From Bidens hawaiensis (lineage: Eukaryota; Streptophyta; Magnoliopsida; Asterales; Asteraceae): a stretch of DNA of 64,000 bases. Within the stretch, counting starts at the first letter, position 1; each line of letters opens with the position of its first letter. Of the stretch, positions 11,654 through 22,753 are shown in pieces. The position numbers were made by a program, and so were the translations under genes. Location of the stretch: contig JAIQDT010001095.1 of NCBI GenBank assembly GCA_021521415.1, positions 371,501 through 435,500 on the forward strand, read 5' to 3'. The notes below the pieces were generated by a model, which made no database searches, was not told where the DNA came from, and was given only the letters and a program-made list of their open reading frames with translations.

Positions 11654-12109
11654 CTAAATCCTAGCATCAGATTCCATATCTGAATCTACATCCGTCGGAT
11701 TCTCAACTTCTGGAGTCCGAGAGGGCATGATCCTCTCCCACATGCCGTCCGAGGTGTAGGTGGAGCCCTTAAACCTTCGGAGGCGAAGGTTCACCTGAGT
11801 ATGGAATGCCCCATAAAGGGATGCAGCCTTGAAGTCCTCCACGGAGTTCAAATCAATGCGCGCCTCCTCGATTCCTGGGACTTCCATCACAAAGCTGAAA
11901 TAATCAGCAGTCGTGTACCCAAGAAACCTAACCGTTCGGTTAAGTTGTGGGTACGTGAATGTTTGAGGGTGGACATAGTCCACAAACCTCACCCTTTGAT
12001 TCTTCCGGACGGCGCCGGAAGAAAAGTGAAACAAGGGTGAAGAAGGTGGGGTCGTAGTAGATGTGGGCATGAGTACCCCGTTCATGTACGATCCATGTTG
12101 AAGCCATTT
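11654..12109 (-). CDS. Hypothetical protein carried by the CACTA element, probably frameshifted
   Basis: An open frame of 143 codons (12085-11654) encodes a protein with VRFVDYVHPQTFTYPQLNR, YFSFVMEVPGIEEARIDL and an acidic C-terminus (DVDSDMESDARI). An ATG slightly upstream (near 12107) in another frame gives MASTWIVHERGTHAHIYYDP, which looks like a natural start. A single indel or a small intron near 12000-12030 may separate the two. I do not recognise the family. The region is more GC-rich than its surroundings. It reads inward from the right subterminal repeats, so its promoter probably lies in the CACTA end. Confidence 0.35.
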   Translation of the reverse strand, partial: KWLQHGSYMNGVLMPTSTTTPPSSPLFHFSSGAVRKNQRVRFVDYVHPQTFTYPQLNRTVRFLGYTTADYFSFVMEVPGIEEARIDLNSVEDFKAASLYGAFHTQVNLRLRRFKGSTYTSDGMWERIMPSRTPEVENPTDVDSDMESDARI

Positions 12110-12269
12110 TTCGGAAATTAATCGGAAGAAGGTGATTGTGGATTGTGATTGTGATTTGCTGGATTGTGATTGTGATTGTCATTGTGACTGGTATTTAAAC
12201 ACCATCTGACCCCGGCGGTACATCTCCCTGACAATTTGAAATTGGCGGCACAAGAAACTGGAAAGACAA

Positions 12270-13111
12270 TGATGACGTTAGCCACTCGTCAAATCAACGT
12301 GTGGCCATTAATTACGATTGGACACAATTAAAAATATTTTAGTGTGACCATTTATCACTTATAGCCACACATAATAAGTGTATCTATGACAATAAAAAAA
12401 CTTAGAAAAAATAAAACTAAGATACTCTTTGGTCACACAACCTCTTATAAGTGGCCATTAATTACATTTGGACACACTTAAAAATATTTAAGTGTGACCA
12501 TTTATCACTTAGCCACACATAATAAGTGTATCCGTGACAATAAAAAACTTAGGAAAAATAAAAGTAAACTACTCTTTGGTCACACAACCTCGTATAAGTG
12601 GCTATATATTTTATGCGTTTTAGCCACATTACTAATAAATACAACGGTTGTTCGTCATATGTCGCCACATTATTAAAAATGTGGCTAACAAATGTGACAT
12701 TAGGTCACACAACGTAATATAAGTGGCTATATATTTTACCTTTTAGACACATCTCTTATCAACACAATAGCCGTTCATCACATTTGGCCACACTATTAAA
12801 ACATGTGGCTAGTTAAATGTCACAGTTTGTGGCTAATGCATGTGTTTTTGGTCACATGTAATAAAAATCAAACAAACTATGACTATGACTGTAGGTTAGA
12901 TTTCGCTACACGTTTTTATAATGTGGCTAGATTTTGTCACAGTTTTTTTTCAAAGTGTGGCGAAAACTACCTAAGTAGGTATAGAATGGTCACATGAAGA
13001 ATAACATGTGTGGCCAAAACATTGTGGAAGGTTATCGAACATGGTCAAAGACCTTTTAGCCACACATTTAAGCCAAAGTGTGGCAAATCGCCCAGACCAC
13101 ATGTGTGGCTA
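12270..13111. repeat. Right subterminal repeat array of the CACTA element
   Basis: Two good copies of a 150-bp unit start at 12301 and 12451 (GTGGCCATTAATTAC, then TAGTGTGACCATTTATCACTT, then TAGCCACACATAATAAGTG). More diverged copies with GGTCACACAAC and GTGGCTATATATTTT follow to about 12850, then scattered GTGTGGC/GCCACAC words to 13110. These are candidate transposase-binding sites. Confidence 0.75.
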
Positions 13112-13132
13112 AAAGGCGATATTCACGTAGTG
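13112..13132 (-). repeat. Right terminal repeat of the CACTA element
   Basis: On the minus strand it starts CACTACGTGAATATCGCC. The outermost bases CACTA are diagnostic of the superfamily. The flanking ACC at 13133-13135 is the expected 3-bp target duplication; its partner lies outside the window. Confidence 0.8.
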
Positions 13133-15153
13133 ACCTTTGCCATTTTCAGTTGGTTTACCATACTGCATAAACTTTTCCATTTCTTCCTCTTCTTTGGTAA
13201 GAGGAAGTCCAATGTAGTTGTCATTATATGGAGGGGTAACCACACTATACACAATACCCTCACCCTTGTTTTCTTTCCATTTTAACTATTTTTCAATCAT
13301 GGACTCAACAACAGCACTAGAGACATCGAATTTCTTAAAATTGAATTCGGCATTTTCAAATTTATTAGTTAAGTTAGAAATCTCCAACTTAGATGCTTCT
13401 AATTCAGCGGTTAGAACAGCAGTTTTCTGTTTGGCATCTAAATGGTGACAACATTTTATGCTAAAGTCAGATTGAATTTTAGAGAAATCCTTTTGTTGTG
13501 CTTCAAGTTTTTCTTTTAAAGCCTTTTCAAATTTCTTAAGAGTGAAGTTTTCATTTTTTATTCCCTTCATTTCTCTAATCAGATTACTATTGTGAGATTT
13601 ATATAAATCTACCTTATTAACACAAGATTCATAACATAATTCAGAACCTACCTCGGATGAGCTAGAAGAAGTGAAATCTATGAAGGCAAATTGAAGATCC
13701 TTAGCTTGTTCCTCAATATCGTTTTCTTCTTCAGCAACATCAATCCAGGCAAAATATTCAATCTGATTGCTGATGTGGAGAGCGGCCATCTGATCATTCC
13801 ACAAAAACTGTTGAGCTACCAATCCCCGCTCCCTCTCATTTGAACCAAATCTACTATCTCCTCTTTCATTACTCATCGGAACCAATGCCCTTCTCCGTTT
13901 CCCTCATTAGTTGGATTCGTGCATTGACAAGCAAAGTGACCCGACTCGTGACAATTGTAGCAACTCAGAGTATCTTTGTTACATCCCACCTTCTGGTTAG
14001 CTGGAACATTTCAGTTATTTCTACCTGTTCTTTTGGTAAAATTTTTTGCTCTAAACACCGCCATGGCTATTTGCCAAGAGATATCCATTTCCTCCACATC
14101 ATTAGGATGTATTTGATCTAGCTCAGCAGCGACAACTGATTGAACCAGATCTCCAGGGAGAAAAGCATTATAGCAATTCATGAAACCTGGTATCAAGAAA
14201 ATGTTTTCTTGAGTCTCCTTTGAGATAGTGGGAATCTGAGTGGGAGACTGACTGGAGGATGTAGTAGTTGGCTGGGGCTTAGTAGAAGGAGCATGTTGTT
14301 GAAAGAACACTAGAGTTGGCTGTGGTGGTGGCTGAGTGAATTGACCTTGAATAGACTTAAACATTGAGAAATTTTAAGACTGTTGTGGCTGAGCATATTG
14401 ACCCTGAGAGGATTTAAACATAGAGAATTTGTCTTGTGAGATGAGAGCATTATTAGAAGTAACACTGTAGTCGTCCGCATTGTAAGAATTTGCATGATTT
14501 ATGGCACGCTGCTTATCATCCATGTCACATGATTTAATGATTGCCATTATTTCTGACAAGGTTAGCATGGCTAGATCTTTTATCTTCTTAATCACTGCAA
14601 CATTCATGTCCCAGCTTTGAGGCATGAAGTTGACCAACTTATTATTTGTCTCAACAGAGGTCAGATTTATGTTTGCGGATCGTATTTCAGTGACCAGTGA
14701 TATAAATCTCTGAAGCCGTGTCTCCAAAGACTCTTCCAGGACATGATTGAATATGTTGAACTTTTGTCGTAATAGGTCTTGTCGGCTTCTTCTCATATCC
14801 TCATTTCCCTCATACACTTCAATAAGGGCTTCCCATAATTCCTTAGATGATTGTAGCTCTCTAAATCCCAATGCAATTTCAGGTGAAAGTGCCATGGTTA
14901 AAGTAGCAAGAGCCTTTTCATCCTCTTGAATCTTCTCAAAATCTGCATCGACGTACAATTCGACAAGCTTTACGACCACCTCATCCGTATGTTCTCTTTG
15001 ATAAGTAATAATTTGAGGACCCCAGACGATGCTCTTCCAAATCTTTACATATTTCATTTTCACATATTTCTCAAATCTGAACTTCCACTCGGCAAACCCC
15101 TCATGAGACAATAAACGGGGCACATGAGTGGCAGTTCCCATGATGGAGTCCAA
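13133..15153 (-). pseudogene. Ty1-copia gag (minus strand), cut by the CACTA element
   Basis: The start codon is at 15153 (MDSIMGTATHVPRLLSHEGF). Residues about 15-240 form the DUF4219/UBN2-type retrotransposon gag region (FAEWKFRFEKYV, SKELWEALIEVYEG). Frames then change near 14370, followed by a Q/P/T-rich linker (14364-14200). A CCHC zinc knuckle, CYNCHESGHFACQC, lies near 13968-13927. A coiled-coil-rich segment (13885-13286) ends at a stop, and the last part before the CACTA junction (NYIGLPLTKEEEEMEKF, about 13215-13165) is the typical spacer ahead of protease. Protease, integrase and RT lie left of the CACTA element, outside the window. At least two interruptions make it a pseudogene. 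Confidence 0.8.
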
Positions 15154-15900
15154 CTCTTGATATAGAGCAGCATTTGAAGATGTATTAGTTAATTAGTCCA
15201 TATAAACTAAAGTCCAAGAAAATGGTCCAAGTAATTTATCCAGGAATAAGTCCAGAGATTAAAGCCCAACAGAACAAGCCTAAGAACAGAAAACCCAACA
15301 ACTTAGACCCACCAAAGACAAGGCCCAAAACCAAAGATCGAGAACTCTGAAAGTTGACCAAGAACCCTGAAAGTCAATCGAGTATGCCTGAAAGTTGGCA
15401 AAGAACTTTAAAAATCAACCGAGAACACTAAGTGTTGGCCGAGAACGATCAGGATAGCCCGAGAACCTAATAGAGATCACCGAAAACGATCAAAAACACC
15501 CAAGAACTCACTAAAATCCCCGAAAATGATTAGGAATGCCCGAGAACGACCAAAGGTGCTCGAGAACACACAAAATTGGCCGAGAACGATCATGAGACGC
15601 CGAGAACACTTGACGATAGCCCGAAAACGATAAAAACATGTCCAAGAACTCCCAAAAGTGGTCGAGAACACGTAGATGATTGACTTGGTATACTTGGAAA
15701 GTAAATCAAATCTCGAGAATGAAGGGATTTGAATTTAAACAAATGATCCAGTCAAATCTAATCCAAAACAGTCTCAACCAACCCCGATGAACACGAAGAA
15801 CAATTGTTCTTCGATTTTCAGAAAACTTCAAGTAAATATCAATAAAAATGCCCTTTGAATCAATGATGTCACCTTAACCGAGCCTATAATAGGTCTATAG
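15154..15900 (-). repeat. Copia leader with a 20-bp tandem repeat
   Basis: This is the untranslated leader between primer-binding site and gag. From 15421 to about 15670 the hexamer GAGAAC (variants GAAAAC, AAGAAC, GAAAAT) recurs at 15421, 15441, 15461, 15482, 15502, 15522, 15542, 15562, 15582, 15602, 15623, 15644 and 15664, a spacing of 20-21 bases. Looser copies continue leftward to about 15328. Confidence 0.75.
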
Positions 15901-15912
15901 GCTCCGATACCA
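15901..15912 (-). other. Primer-binding site of the minus-strand copia element
   Basis: The reverse complement reads TGGTATCGGAGC, one base from the plant initiator-Met tRNA complement TGGTATCAGAGC. It lies two bases inside the LTR. Confidence 0.75.
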
Positions 15913-15914
15913 AT

Positions 15915-16300
15915 TGTAAGGTCGTGTGAGAGGATCTTTCTATGTGATATCACGTGAACTCGTTGTTAGGCGGAATCTGACAACGAATGGATTCAATAAT
16001 AATGCTTAAGCCCTTTGTAAATGATTACAATAATAATGCTTCAAAACACATGTTTATAATGTCGGGTGCTTAAGCCCTTTGTAAATGATTACAATATGAT
16101 TATGCTTCTCTCGTCTCTCTCTCTCTCTCTCTCTCTTTGAACGACCCACCCCAACTAGTTAACAATCCATCATATATATACACATGGTAACCCTAAGCCC
16201 AAAAACACAAAGCCCACCAAAAACATGATTTCGGTTTACATAAAGTATCCCAAAACTAAGCTCAATAACCAAAGCGTAAATCATTCCCTGTCGCCCAACA
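15915..16300 (-). mobile_element. 5' LTR of the minus-strand copia element
   Basis: It begins TGTAAGGTCG next to the primer-binding site and ends TCGCCCAACA; about 386 bp, a normal copia size. It contains a TC/CT microsatellite near 16107-16137 that lies 5' of the transcribed part as read on the minus strand. Confidence 0.65.
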
Positions 16301-16590
16301 GACAGTCATATAGGATTGAAATAGAACATTTATAGCTGAAAGGCATGGAAAATCATATTCGAATCGAATCAAAAAACAAAATGAATCGAATGTCTCGATT
16401 CGATTAGAATGAAAACTCGATTCGATTAAAATGAAAACACGACTCAATTAGAATGAAACTCGACTCAAATGAAACTCGATTATTTTAAACTTCAGCTCTT
16501 CCCCAGCCAAGGGCTCTAATTCTTTGACCCTGTTTTGGTCTGTCTCACCTAGAACCCCGCTGCCAAGGGAGCTGCCCCCGGACCCCCATT
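16301..16590. repeat. Spacer with a short 22-bp-type tandem repeat
   Basis: About 16385-16475 holds four degenerate copies of TCGATTCGATTAGAATGAAAA. The rest (16490-16590) is a GC-richer block with CTGCCAAGGGAGCTGCCCCC immediately before the next LTR-like repeat. No gene. Confidence 0.6.
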
Positions 16591-17873
16591 TGTTAGGGGC
16601 TTCACTAACCTAGAAGTATGATCTAGTTAGAAATAGTTAGTAGATAGTATAATTGTTACGTAGTTAGCCGTGAGCATCTAAGGAAGGTATTATAGTTAAC
16701 TCAGAGAGAAACAGGATTCGGGTGAATTTCTAGCCCCTTTTCTCTGTTATGTTTTCGGGGTTGTGTGCACACTCCTATGTGGTTAGTTAATACACTTATC
16801 TATATTTATTTATATGAATAATGATATGAAGAAATGAATGTATGGACGTATGATTGTATGGTTGTATGTATGTATAGATGGTAGGGACCAGACGCTAATA
16901 ATATCTGAGACAAAGGGGACCAGACCTTGATAATATCTGAGACAAAAATGACTAGATCCTAATAATATTTGAGATAGAAGGACCAGACCCTAATAATATC
17001 TAAGATGGTAGAGATAGTTACGTATGTAGTTTGAAAGTATGAAAGAATGAAATAATGTACGTATGTAGTTATGTATATAGGTAAATATGTATTAAAGGAA
17101 AGTAAACCGGTCAAGTATGTAGTATGTATCTTTGGATATGTATATACAAGTATGTGAAGGTAATGTATGTTTGCCTAATAAACTATAACTCACCTAGCGT
17201 AGCTGACTTTTAGAATGCACGAATGTAAATAGGCTAAGGCAGCTAGCTTGAGGGAGGCACATGGCATTGGACTGAAAAGGCTGACATCTTAAGAAGAATG
17301 TTATGATGTTATATTTCGTTATGCTTTTATTTTGCTAGATAAATTCGAATGATTTTAAGACGAGTGTTAGAATATTATGTAATATATGGTTGACTTATTA
17401 AATTCAGTGAAAAGTTTTAATTAACTATCATATTTAGAACTGTGTTTATGAGTAAATCCAATGCCAATGAAGGGCTCCAAGACAGGGACCTTGCATAAAA
17501 TAAGAAAAGAAAAACAAGTCAATCTCATAAACAGAAACGACCATATCTTATTTTAAAATTTAAAACCCATATCTTCTGATAAAACAAGTTTAATAAATTT
17601 TGCTTAATCTACAACAAGTAATCACTTTTTTATAAACTTTATGTCTTTTATTTAACTAATATTATCTATTTAATAATTTAAATTAATAACTTTGAGAAAA
17701 AGTCAATGAAATATAAGAAATAGTTTAACAACTGTATAATGATTAAAGAAAGATAAATAAATGAAAGACTAAAATATCCTTATAATATTTTAAAGTAGTA
17801 ATATGTTTTAATTTGGTTCATACAGTGAGTTCTCAGGTTCTTACAATTTAACAGGGTTTATAAATGAAATCAA

Positions 17874-17946
<73 letters not shown>

Positions 17947-19264
17947 TATGTATATAATTAATTGTAAAGTTGTTTTTGTGGATGAAATTAAATATGAATA
18001 AAAAACTACAGAATGAGAGAGAAATAAAATTTTAAAATGACTAGAAGGATATTTTGGTAAGTTACCTTTCAACCATCTTTGTTATATATATTAGAATAAA
18101 TTAAAGCTAAAAATTATTCAAAAAAAAGTAAATTTATTTTCACATATATCTATTATTAATTTTAAATACATAGTAAGAAACAAGATTTCATGAAAAAGAA
18201 AATCAGTAACAAGCAAATATGATATTATGTAATGTAGTTCATGGTACATATTGTGAAAAAATAAATAACTTACACTAACAATATAAGTTACCCAAATTAC
18301 CCAAATTACACAAATTACCCAAATTACATTAATTACCCAACCACAAAATACACAAAATTAAATAAATTACCCATTACTTATACTAAACAAGGTATATATA
18401 TATATATATTACACAAAATACACAAGTATTCAAATTCTCAAATTACAGAAAATATACAATACACAAATTACATATATCAAATATACAAATTACATAAGTT
18501 ACATATAATACACATATTTCCATTTCAAGCATGATATGAGAGTGACAACCACTGGTAGTTCTTATAACGTAAATGAGTTACACGTCTTCCCTTCATATAA
18601 TATGCCTCTATCAAAATTTAAAAAGAAAAACATATTAGAAGTTTAATCATTGTAATACTCAACATATTAAAAAATTCCTGTGGGTTAAAAAAAATTCTTT
18701 TAACATGAGAGTAAAGAGGAGTTAAATTTTAAGCTAAAACATAAATATTTTAAATATATAACTTTAAAATTGTGAGATCATTTACATTTGAAGCACACTA
18801 AAAAAATATGATAACTAAAAAAATAAATTATCTTGAAAACGAAAATGACAATAAGAGAGAAATTGGAAGAGAGTTATTAAATTGATAGATAATTTGTTAG
18901 GAACAGAGAGAAAAATCAATTCAGCATAATAACATGTTGTTTTGTTTATTGAGTTAATGATATGTTTTTAATTTTATTCACACAATTGTTTTTAAAGTTT
19001 TTAAAATTGGGATGGGTTCTAAAATGACATCACTAACTTAAACCCTATTCGTTAGGGGTTTCACTTACTTAGAATATGATCTGATTAGGGGTAATTAATT
19101 CATATTTATAAATGTTACTTAGTTAGTCATGCACAGCTAAGGAAGGGTGTTACAATTAACTCTGAGAGAAACAAGATCCATGTGAGTTTCTAGTCCCACT
19201 TTCTTGTTTTTTTTGGGTTGTGAGCATACTCGATGCGATTAGTTAATACACTTACCTAACGTGA

Positions 19265-22200
19265 TGTAACACCCCGTAACCGCAGCGGAAACGTAAACGG
19301 GATGCAACAGACACCTCTGATATCAACCATATTGTTTATAAAGAAAACTGAATACATTAATATACTTCAAATTACATTATCTCATATTTCATTACCGTCT
19401 AGGTGATACACACATCATACAATACGATACATAATTCTATTTATTATAATGTATCCTAACATCTCGCACGCAAATCTTACACACATCAAGCACTTAGCAC
19501 GTAAGCAATCACTTCATCTTAATTGTACCTGAAAAGCAAGTGAGAAAACTGGTCAACTACGAATAGTTGGTGAGTTTCACAATTCGAGTAAACCATGATG
19601 AATCAATATCAAAATATAATATTATCGATGTAATTATGCTGAGCCCACAAGTGAAACCTCTGACTATCCACACACAACCCCGTGGCATACTCCGCCCACG
19701 AACCTGCCCCAAACCGCTATGCCAAACATTGCATAGCAAAAATATATATCAACAACAAAATAGACATGTGCAACTGGCTGGGAAACATTAGCAAATCCAT
19801 GCCGGACCAGTTGGGTTTGTCAGACCAATAGTACTATCCACACTCTACCGGCTTTCAGTTAATCACTCGTGTTCTGGGGCCTTAGAATGTTAGCAACTCA
19901 GACAATTACCATCTTAGTACATTTCCGTACGATTCCCGTACAATAAAATATATAAATCCACGCAAATCCATGCGTTCAGTACGTACTTAAACATTTCAGT
20001 AGTAACATGCTTCCGCCCCGAGAAAATATTTAAAAACAATTCAGAAAAAGGGGCTCGTGAAACTCACCTTAGCACATGCAAGCAGGTAACAACAATCATT
20101 ATCAGTTAACACGTCCAATCTGTATTATGATCCCTACGATCGTTATTATACAATTATTGATTATATAATCTTTAACCGTATCAACCGGTACATCTGGGGA
20201 CACTGTTAACCCAGTACTGTACCATTCCGGGGGCAATGTTAACCCAGAAACACTTCTCCGGACTCAGATTGTGATATCGTTTAGAGTTCAGTAGTCAAAA
20301 TTACTATTAGTTTGTTTTTCCCCGTTTTGTGTGCATAGCACGGTTATCCGTTTTTACGTTTCAAAAATGAGTTTGGTCACACACGACCTGAAAATAGTGG
20401 TTGACTGATAATTTAATTAAAGTTGTGAAATTAGAGCTCGGTTTAGACGCCCCGATTGGCCGCGGGACCCGTTTCCGTCTTTAGTGCACCGGAAACTGTT
20501 TTATCGGACAAAATTACCCAAATCATCCGAATTATTTTCGGATGATTTATTTTTACTTGTTTAACTCAGTTATATGAAAATAGTTCATTTTTAGGGTTTT
20601 TATACACCGGTCAGCTCGTCTACCCGAACTTTGCTGGTTTACGCGTTTTAAACTTTAAAAGTTTGTTTTTATTTTCTTTTTAGCACAAATAATTATCCGT
20701 TTAGTCTCGGATCTTGAAATTTTGCACAAATCACTTTTTGACAGTGGGGAATTTTATAAAACTATTTCCAGAATTAATTTTTATATTTAAAATTTATTTA
20801 TCTATTTTTAAACACCATTTAAACACTAAATATGTCGTAAATACCAAACGACCTTAGAAAAATCCCAAATTTTTCCTGGATGACCCCTGCCATCCACATA
20901 GTCCCCTGTAATTTTTCCAGAACCAAAATCCCTTTTTACATGCCATTTTCACTAAAACTGAGCTAGAAAACTCTAGAACTCGTTTAACCGAAAAGCCTAC
21001 TTAGACTTCTCCAACTGACCTAAACTTTTGTGTGTGACTTTTACATGATATAAAAAGCTTATCTGAAATTTTCCAGAATTTTTCATGATATTTAACTATT
21101 TTTCACCATTTTTAGCAAAAACCGAGCATTAAATTCACCAAATATTCATCCTTTGTCCAAAAATTACCAAAAATTCACAGAACTCATATTCTCATGTATT
21201 TAACACCTCTGTAAAATTTCATGACCTAACTCTAAACCATCCACAATCTGTCCAAAAATCCATAACCGAACATAAACCGAATATACCTTTCGTTTTCCGC
21301 CACTACAAGCTACAAACTCGTCTTTCCGCCTTATCTACCACTACATACAGAGCCTACAACCAACATACCACAATACCAAGCAAGTTACACTCACAATCAA
21401 GCCTCTTACACTATAGTTTCGGTTATTGTTTCAAAACTAAAGTTTAAACCGTAAAAATTCGTTTTTGGTTCGTTTAACTCCTTTCTTGGACCAAGATCCC
21501 TTGGATAACCCGTATACATCACTTGATCATGCAAGAATCGGTTTTCATCTTTGAAACCTCATTTTCTTGCAAACAAACTCAAGAAACGAAGATGGAAACG
21601 TAAATAACTCGACTTTTTACCTCGGTTTTCTTGCTAAAATCTCGGGTTTATGGATCATAAAATGGAGAGAATTCTTGAATGTTCATATGTTTGATGTAAA
21701 AAAGAAAAATGAGAGCATGGGGATAACCCCATTTCCGATCGGAATATGAGGGGGGTGGGGTGGGACCCACCTCTCCATTCCTAGCCACATGTTTGGATTT
21801 CGGATATCCGGATAATGTTTTGGATAATCTGGTTCAGTTTGTTTTTCGGTTAAATGTTTAATTCGGCTTAAAACGAGGCTAAAACGGTCGTTTTCGGCTT
21901 AAAAATGAAATTTATATAAAACCACTTTTAAAAACTTTAAAAACTTAAACCATGACATTTATTAACTTAAAACATCATATTATTAATAATTGCGCATCTT
22001 TTTCGGCTTGATCGATCGTCTCTTGCTCGGTTTGGTATTGAAGGTTTCGTTTAATGTACCGACGTACCATTAAATCGAAAATTATTTTTCTGTGCCTTAA
22101 TTCACTTATCCCGAAGCTTTAATACTTCGTAAACATCACTAAATACCATAGATATCGTCTATAATTGAACTCTCGATTCGTTCGGGTTTCAATAACTATC

Positions 22201-22370
22201 GATCGATTAATCGCATGTTCAATACGATGAATTATATATTCACGTGCAATCAATACTGTGAACCATGTATTCTCGTATAATTACTATGGTAATTCATGTA
22301 CCCGACATTAAATATAACGTAACTATTGTCTACCGATTAGGGTCTACCTGGTTTCGTCGGAATCGTTACA
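19265..22370 (-). mobile_element. Solo LTR of a Ty3-gypsy family (3.1 kb)
   Basis: The block begins TGTAACACCCCG and ends AATCGTTACA, flanked on both sides by the 5-bp target duplication CGTGA (19260-19264 and 22371-22375). The flanks join into the same sequence seen uninterrupted at 32620 and 36785, confirming a clean insertion. Its reverse complement matches the 3' LTR at 46947-50087 along its length. There is no internal region, so LTR-LTR recombination removed it. It lacks the 73-bp array expansion of the other LTR: one set of these words is present at about 20180-20270. Confidence 0.88.
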
Positions 22371-22447
22371 CGTGATAAGTGTATGATAGGTGTATTTTTT
22401 ATGAATGATATATGGATGGGATAGAAACGGTTAGGAGTATGTATGTC

Positions 22448-22448
22448 A

Positions 22449-22492
<44 letters not shown>
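22448..22492. repeat. TA dinucleotide microsatellite
   Basis: An almost pure (TA)n run in the unit A LTR-like block. The corresponding positions of units B and C carry only a short ATATATATG, so it expanded in this copy. Confidence 0.8.
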
Positions 22493-22753
22493 GCATGTAT
22501 GGTTGCATGGTTAAAGGGTTGCAGACCCTAATAATATCTGCAAATGTTTAAGGGTTGCAGAACATAATAATATATATAAATGTTATAGGTCGAAAGACTC
22601 TTTAAAACATAAAAGGATTATGTATGTACCAACTAATGAAAGTAAGTTAAAATAATGAAAGTATATAAGTATGAATGTATGTATGAAAGGAAGGAAAATA
22701 AGTTAAGTATATAATATGTATCTTCGGTTACGTGTATGTAAGTATGTGTAAGT

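Larger units (their letters stand above)
1460..13132. mobile_element. CACTA (En/Spm) DNA transposon, left end outside the window
   Basis: The right terminus at 13132 reads, on the opposite strand, CACTACGTGAATATCGCC, a typical CACTA terminal repeat. Both flanks of the interior are rich in short repeats carrying GTGTGGC and GTCACAC, as expected for the subterminal arrays that bind TNPA-like proteins. The interior encodes an En/Spm-type accessory transposase. The left terminus is missing because an LTR retrotransposon is inserted at 1459/1460. The element sits in a copia gag gene; the 3-bp target duplication should be ACC (13133-13135). I found no TNP2/TNPD catalytic transposase, so the copy is probably not autonomous. 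The presence of B3-like and ULP1-type genes suggests gene capture. Confidence 0.75.
16591..22753 (+). repeat. Unit A LTR-like non-coding repeat, interrupted by a solo LTR
   Basis: A first LTR-like block runs 16591-17495 (TGTTAGGGGC to ACCTTGCA). An AT-rich interior without genes follows to about 19046, and a second LTR-like block starts at 19047 (CGTTAGGGGTTTCAC), is split by the solo LTR at 19265-22370, and resumes to 22753. The layout resembles a non-autonomous LTR element (LARD/TRIM style), but I see no clear primer-binding site or polypurine tract. The interior has a TA/TG microsatellite at 17876-17955 and a 10-bp periodic CCCAAATTAC-type repeat near 18288-18345. Near-copies recur at 30508-33295 and 34058-37457. 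From 17141 on, this copy belongs to the triplicated unit. Confidence 0.65.

Noticed and set aside
17848..18072. Open frame on the minus strand with a Tyr/Ile repeat peptide
   Set aside because: It is the translation of a TA/TG microsatellite; no start context, domain or homologous frame in units B and C.
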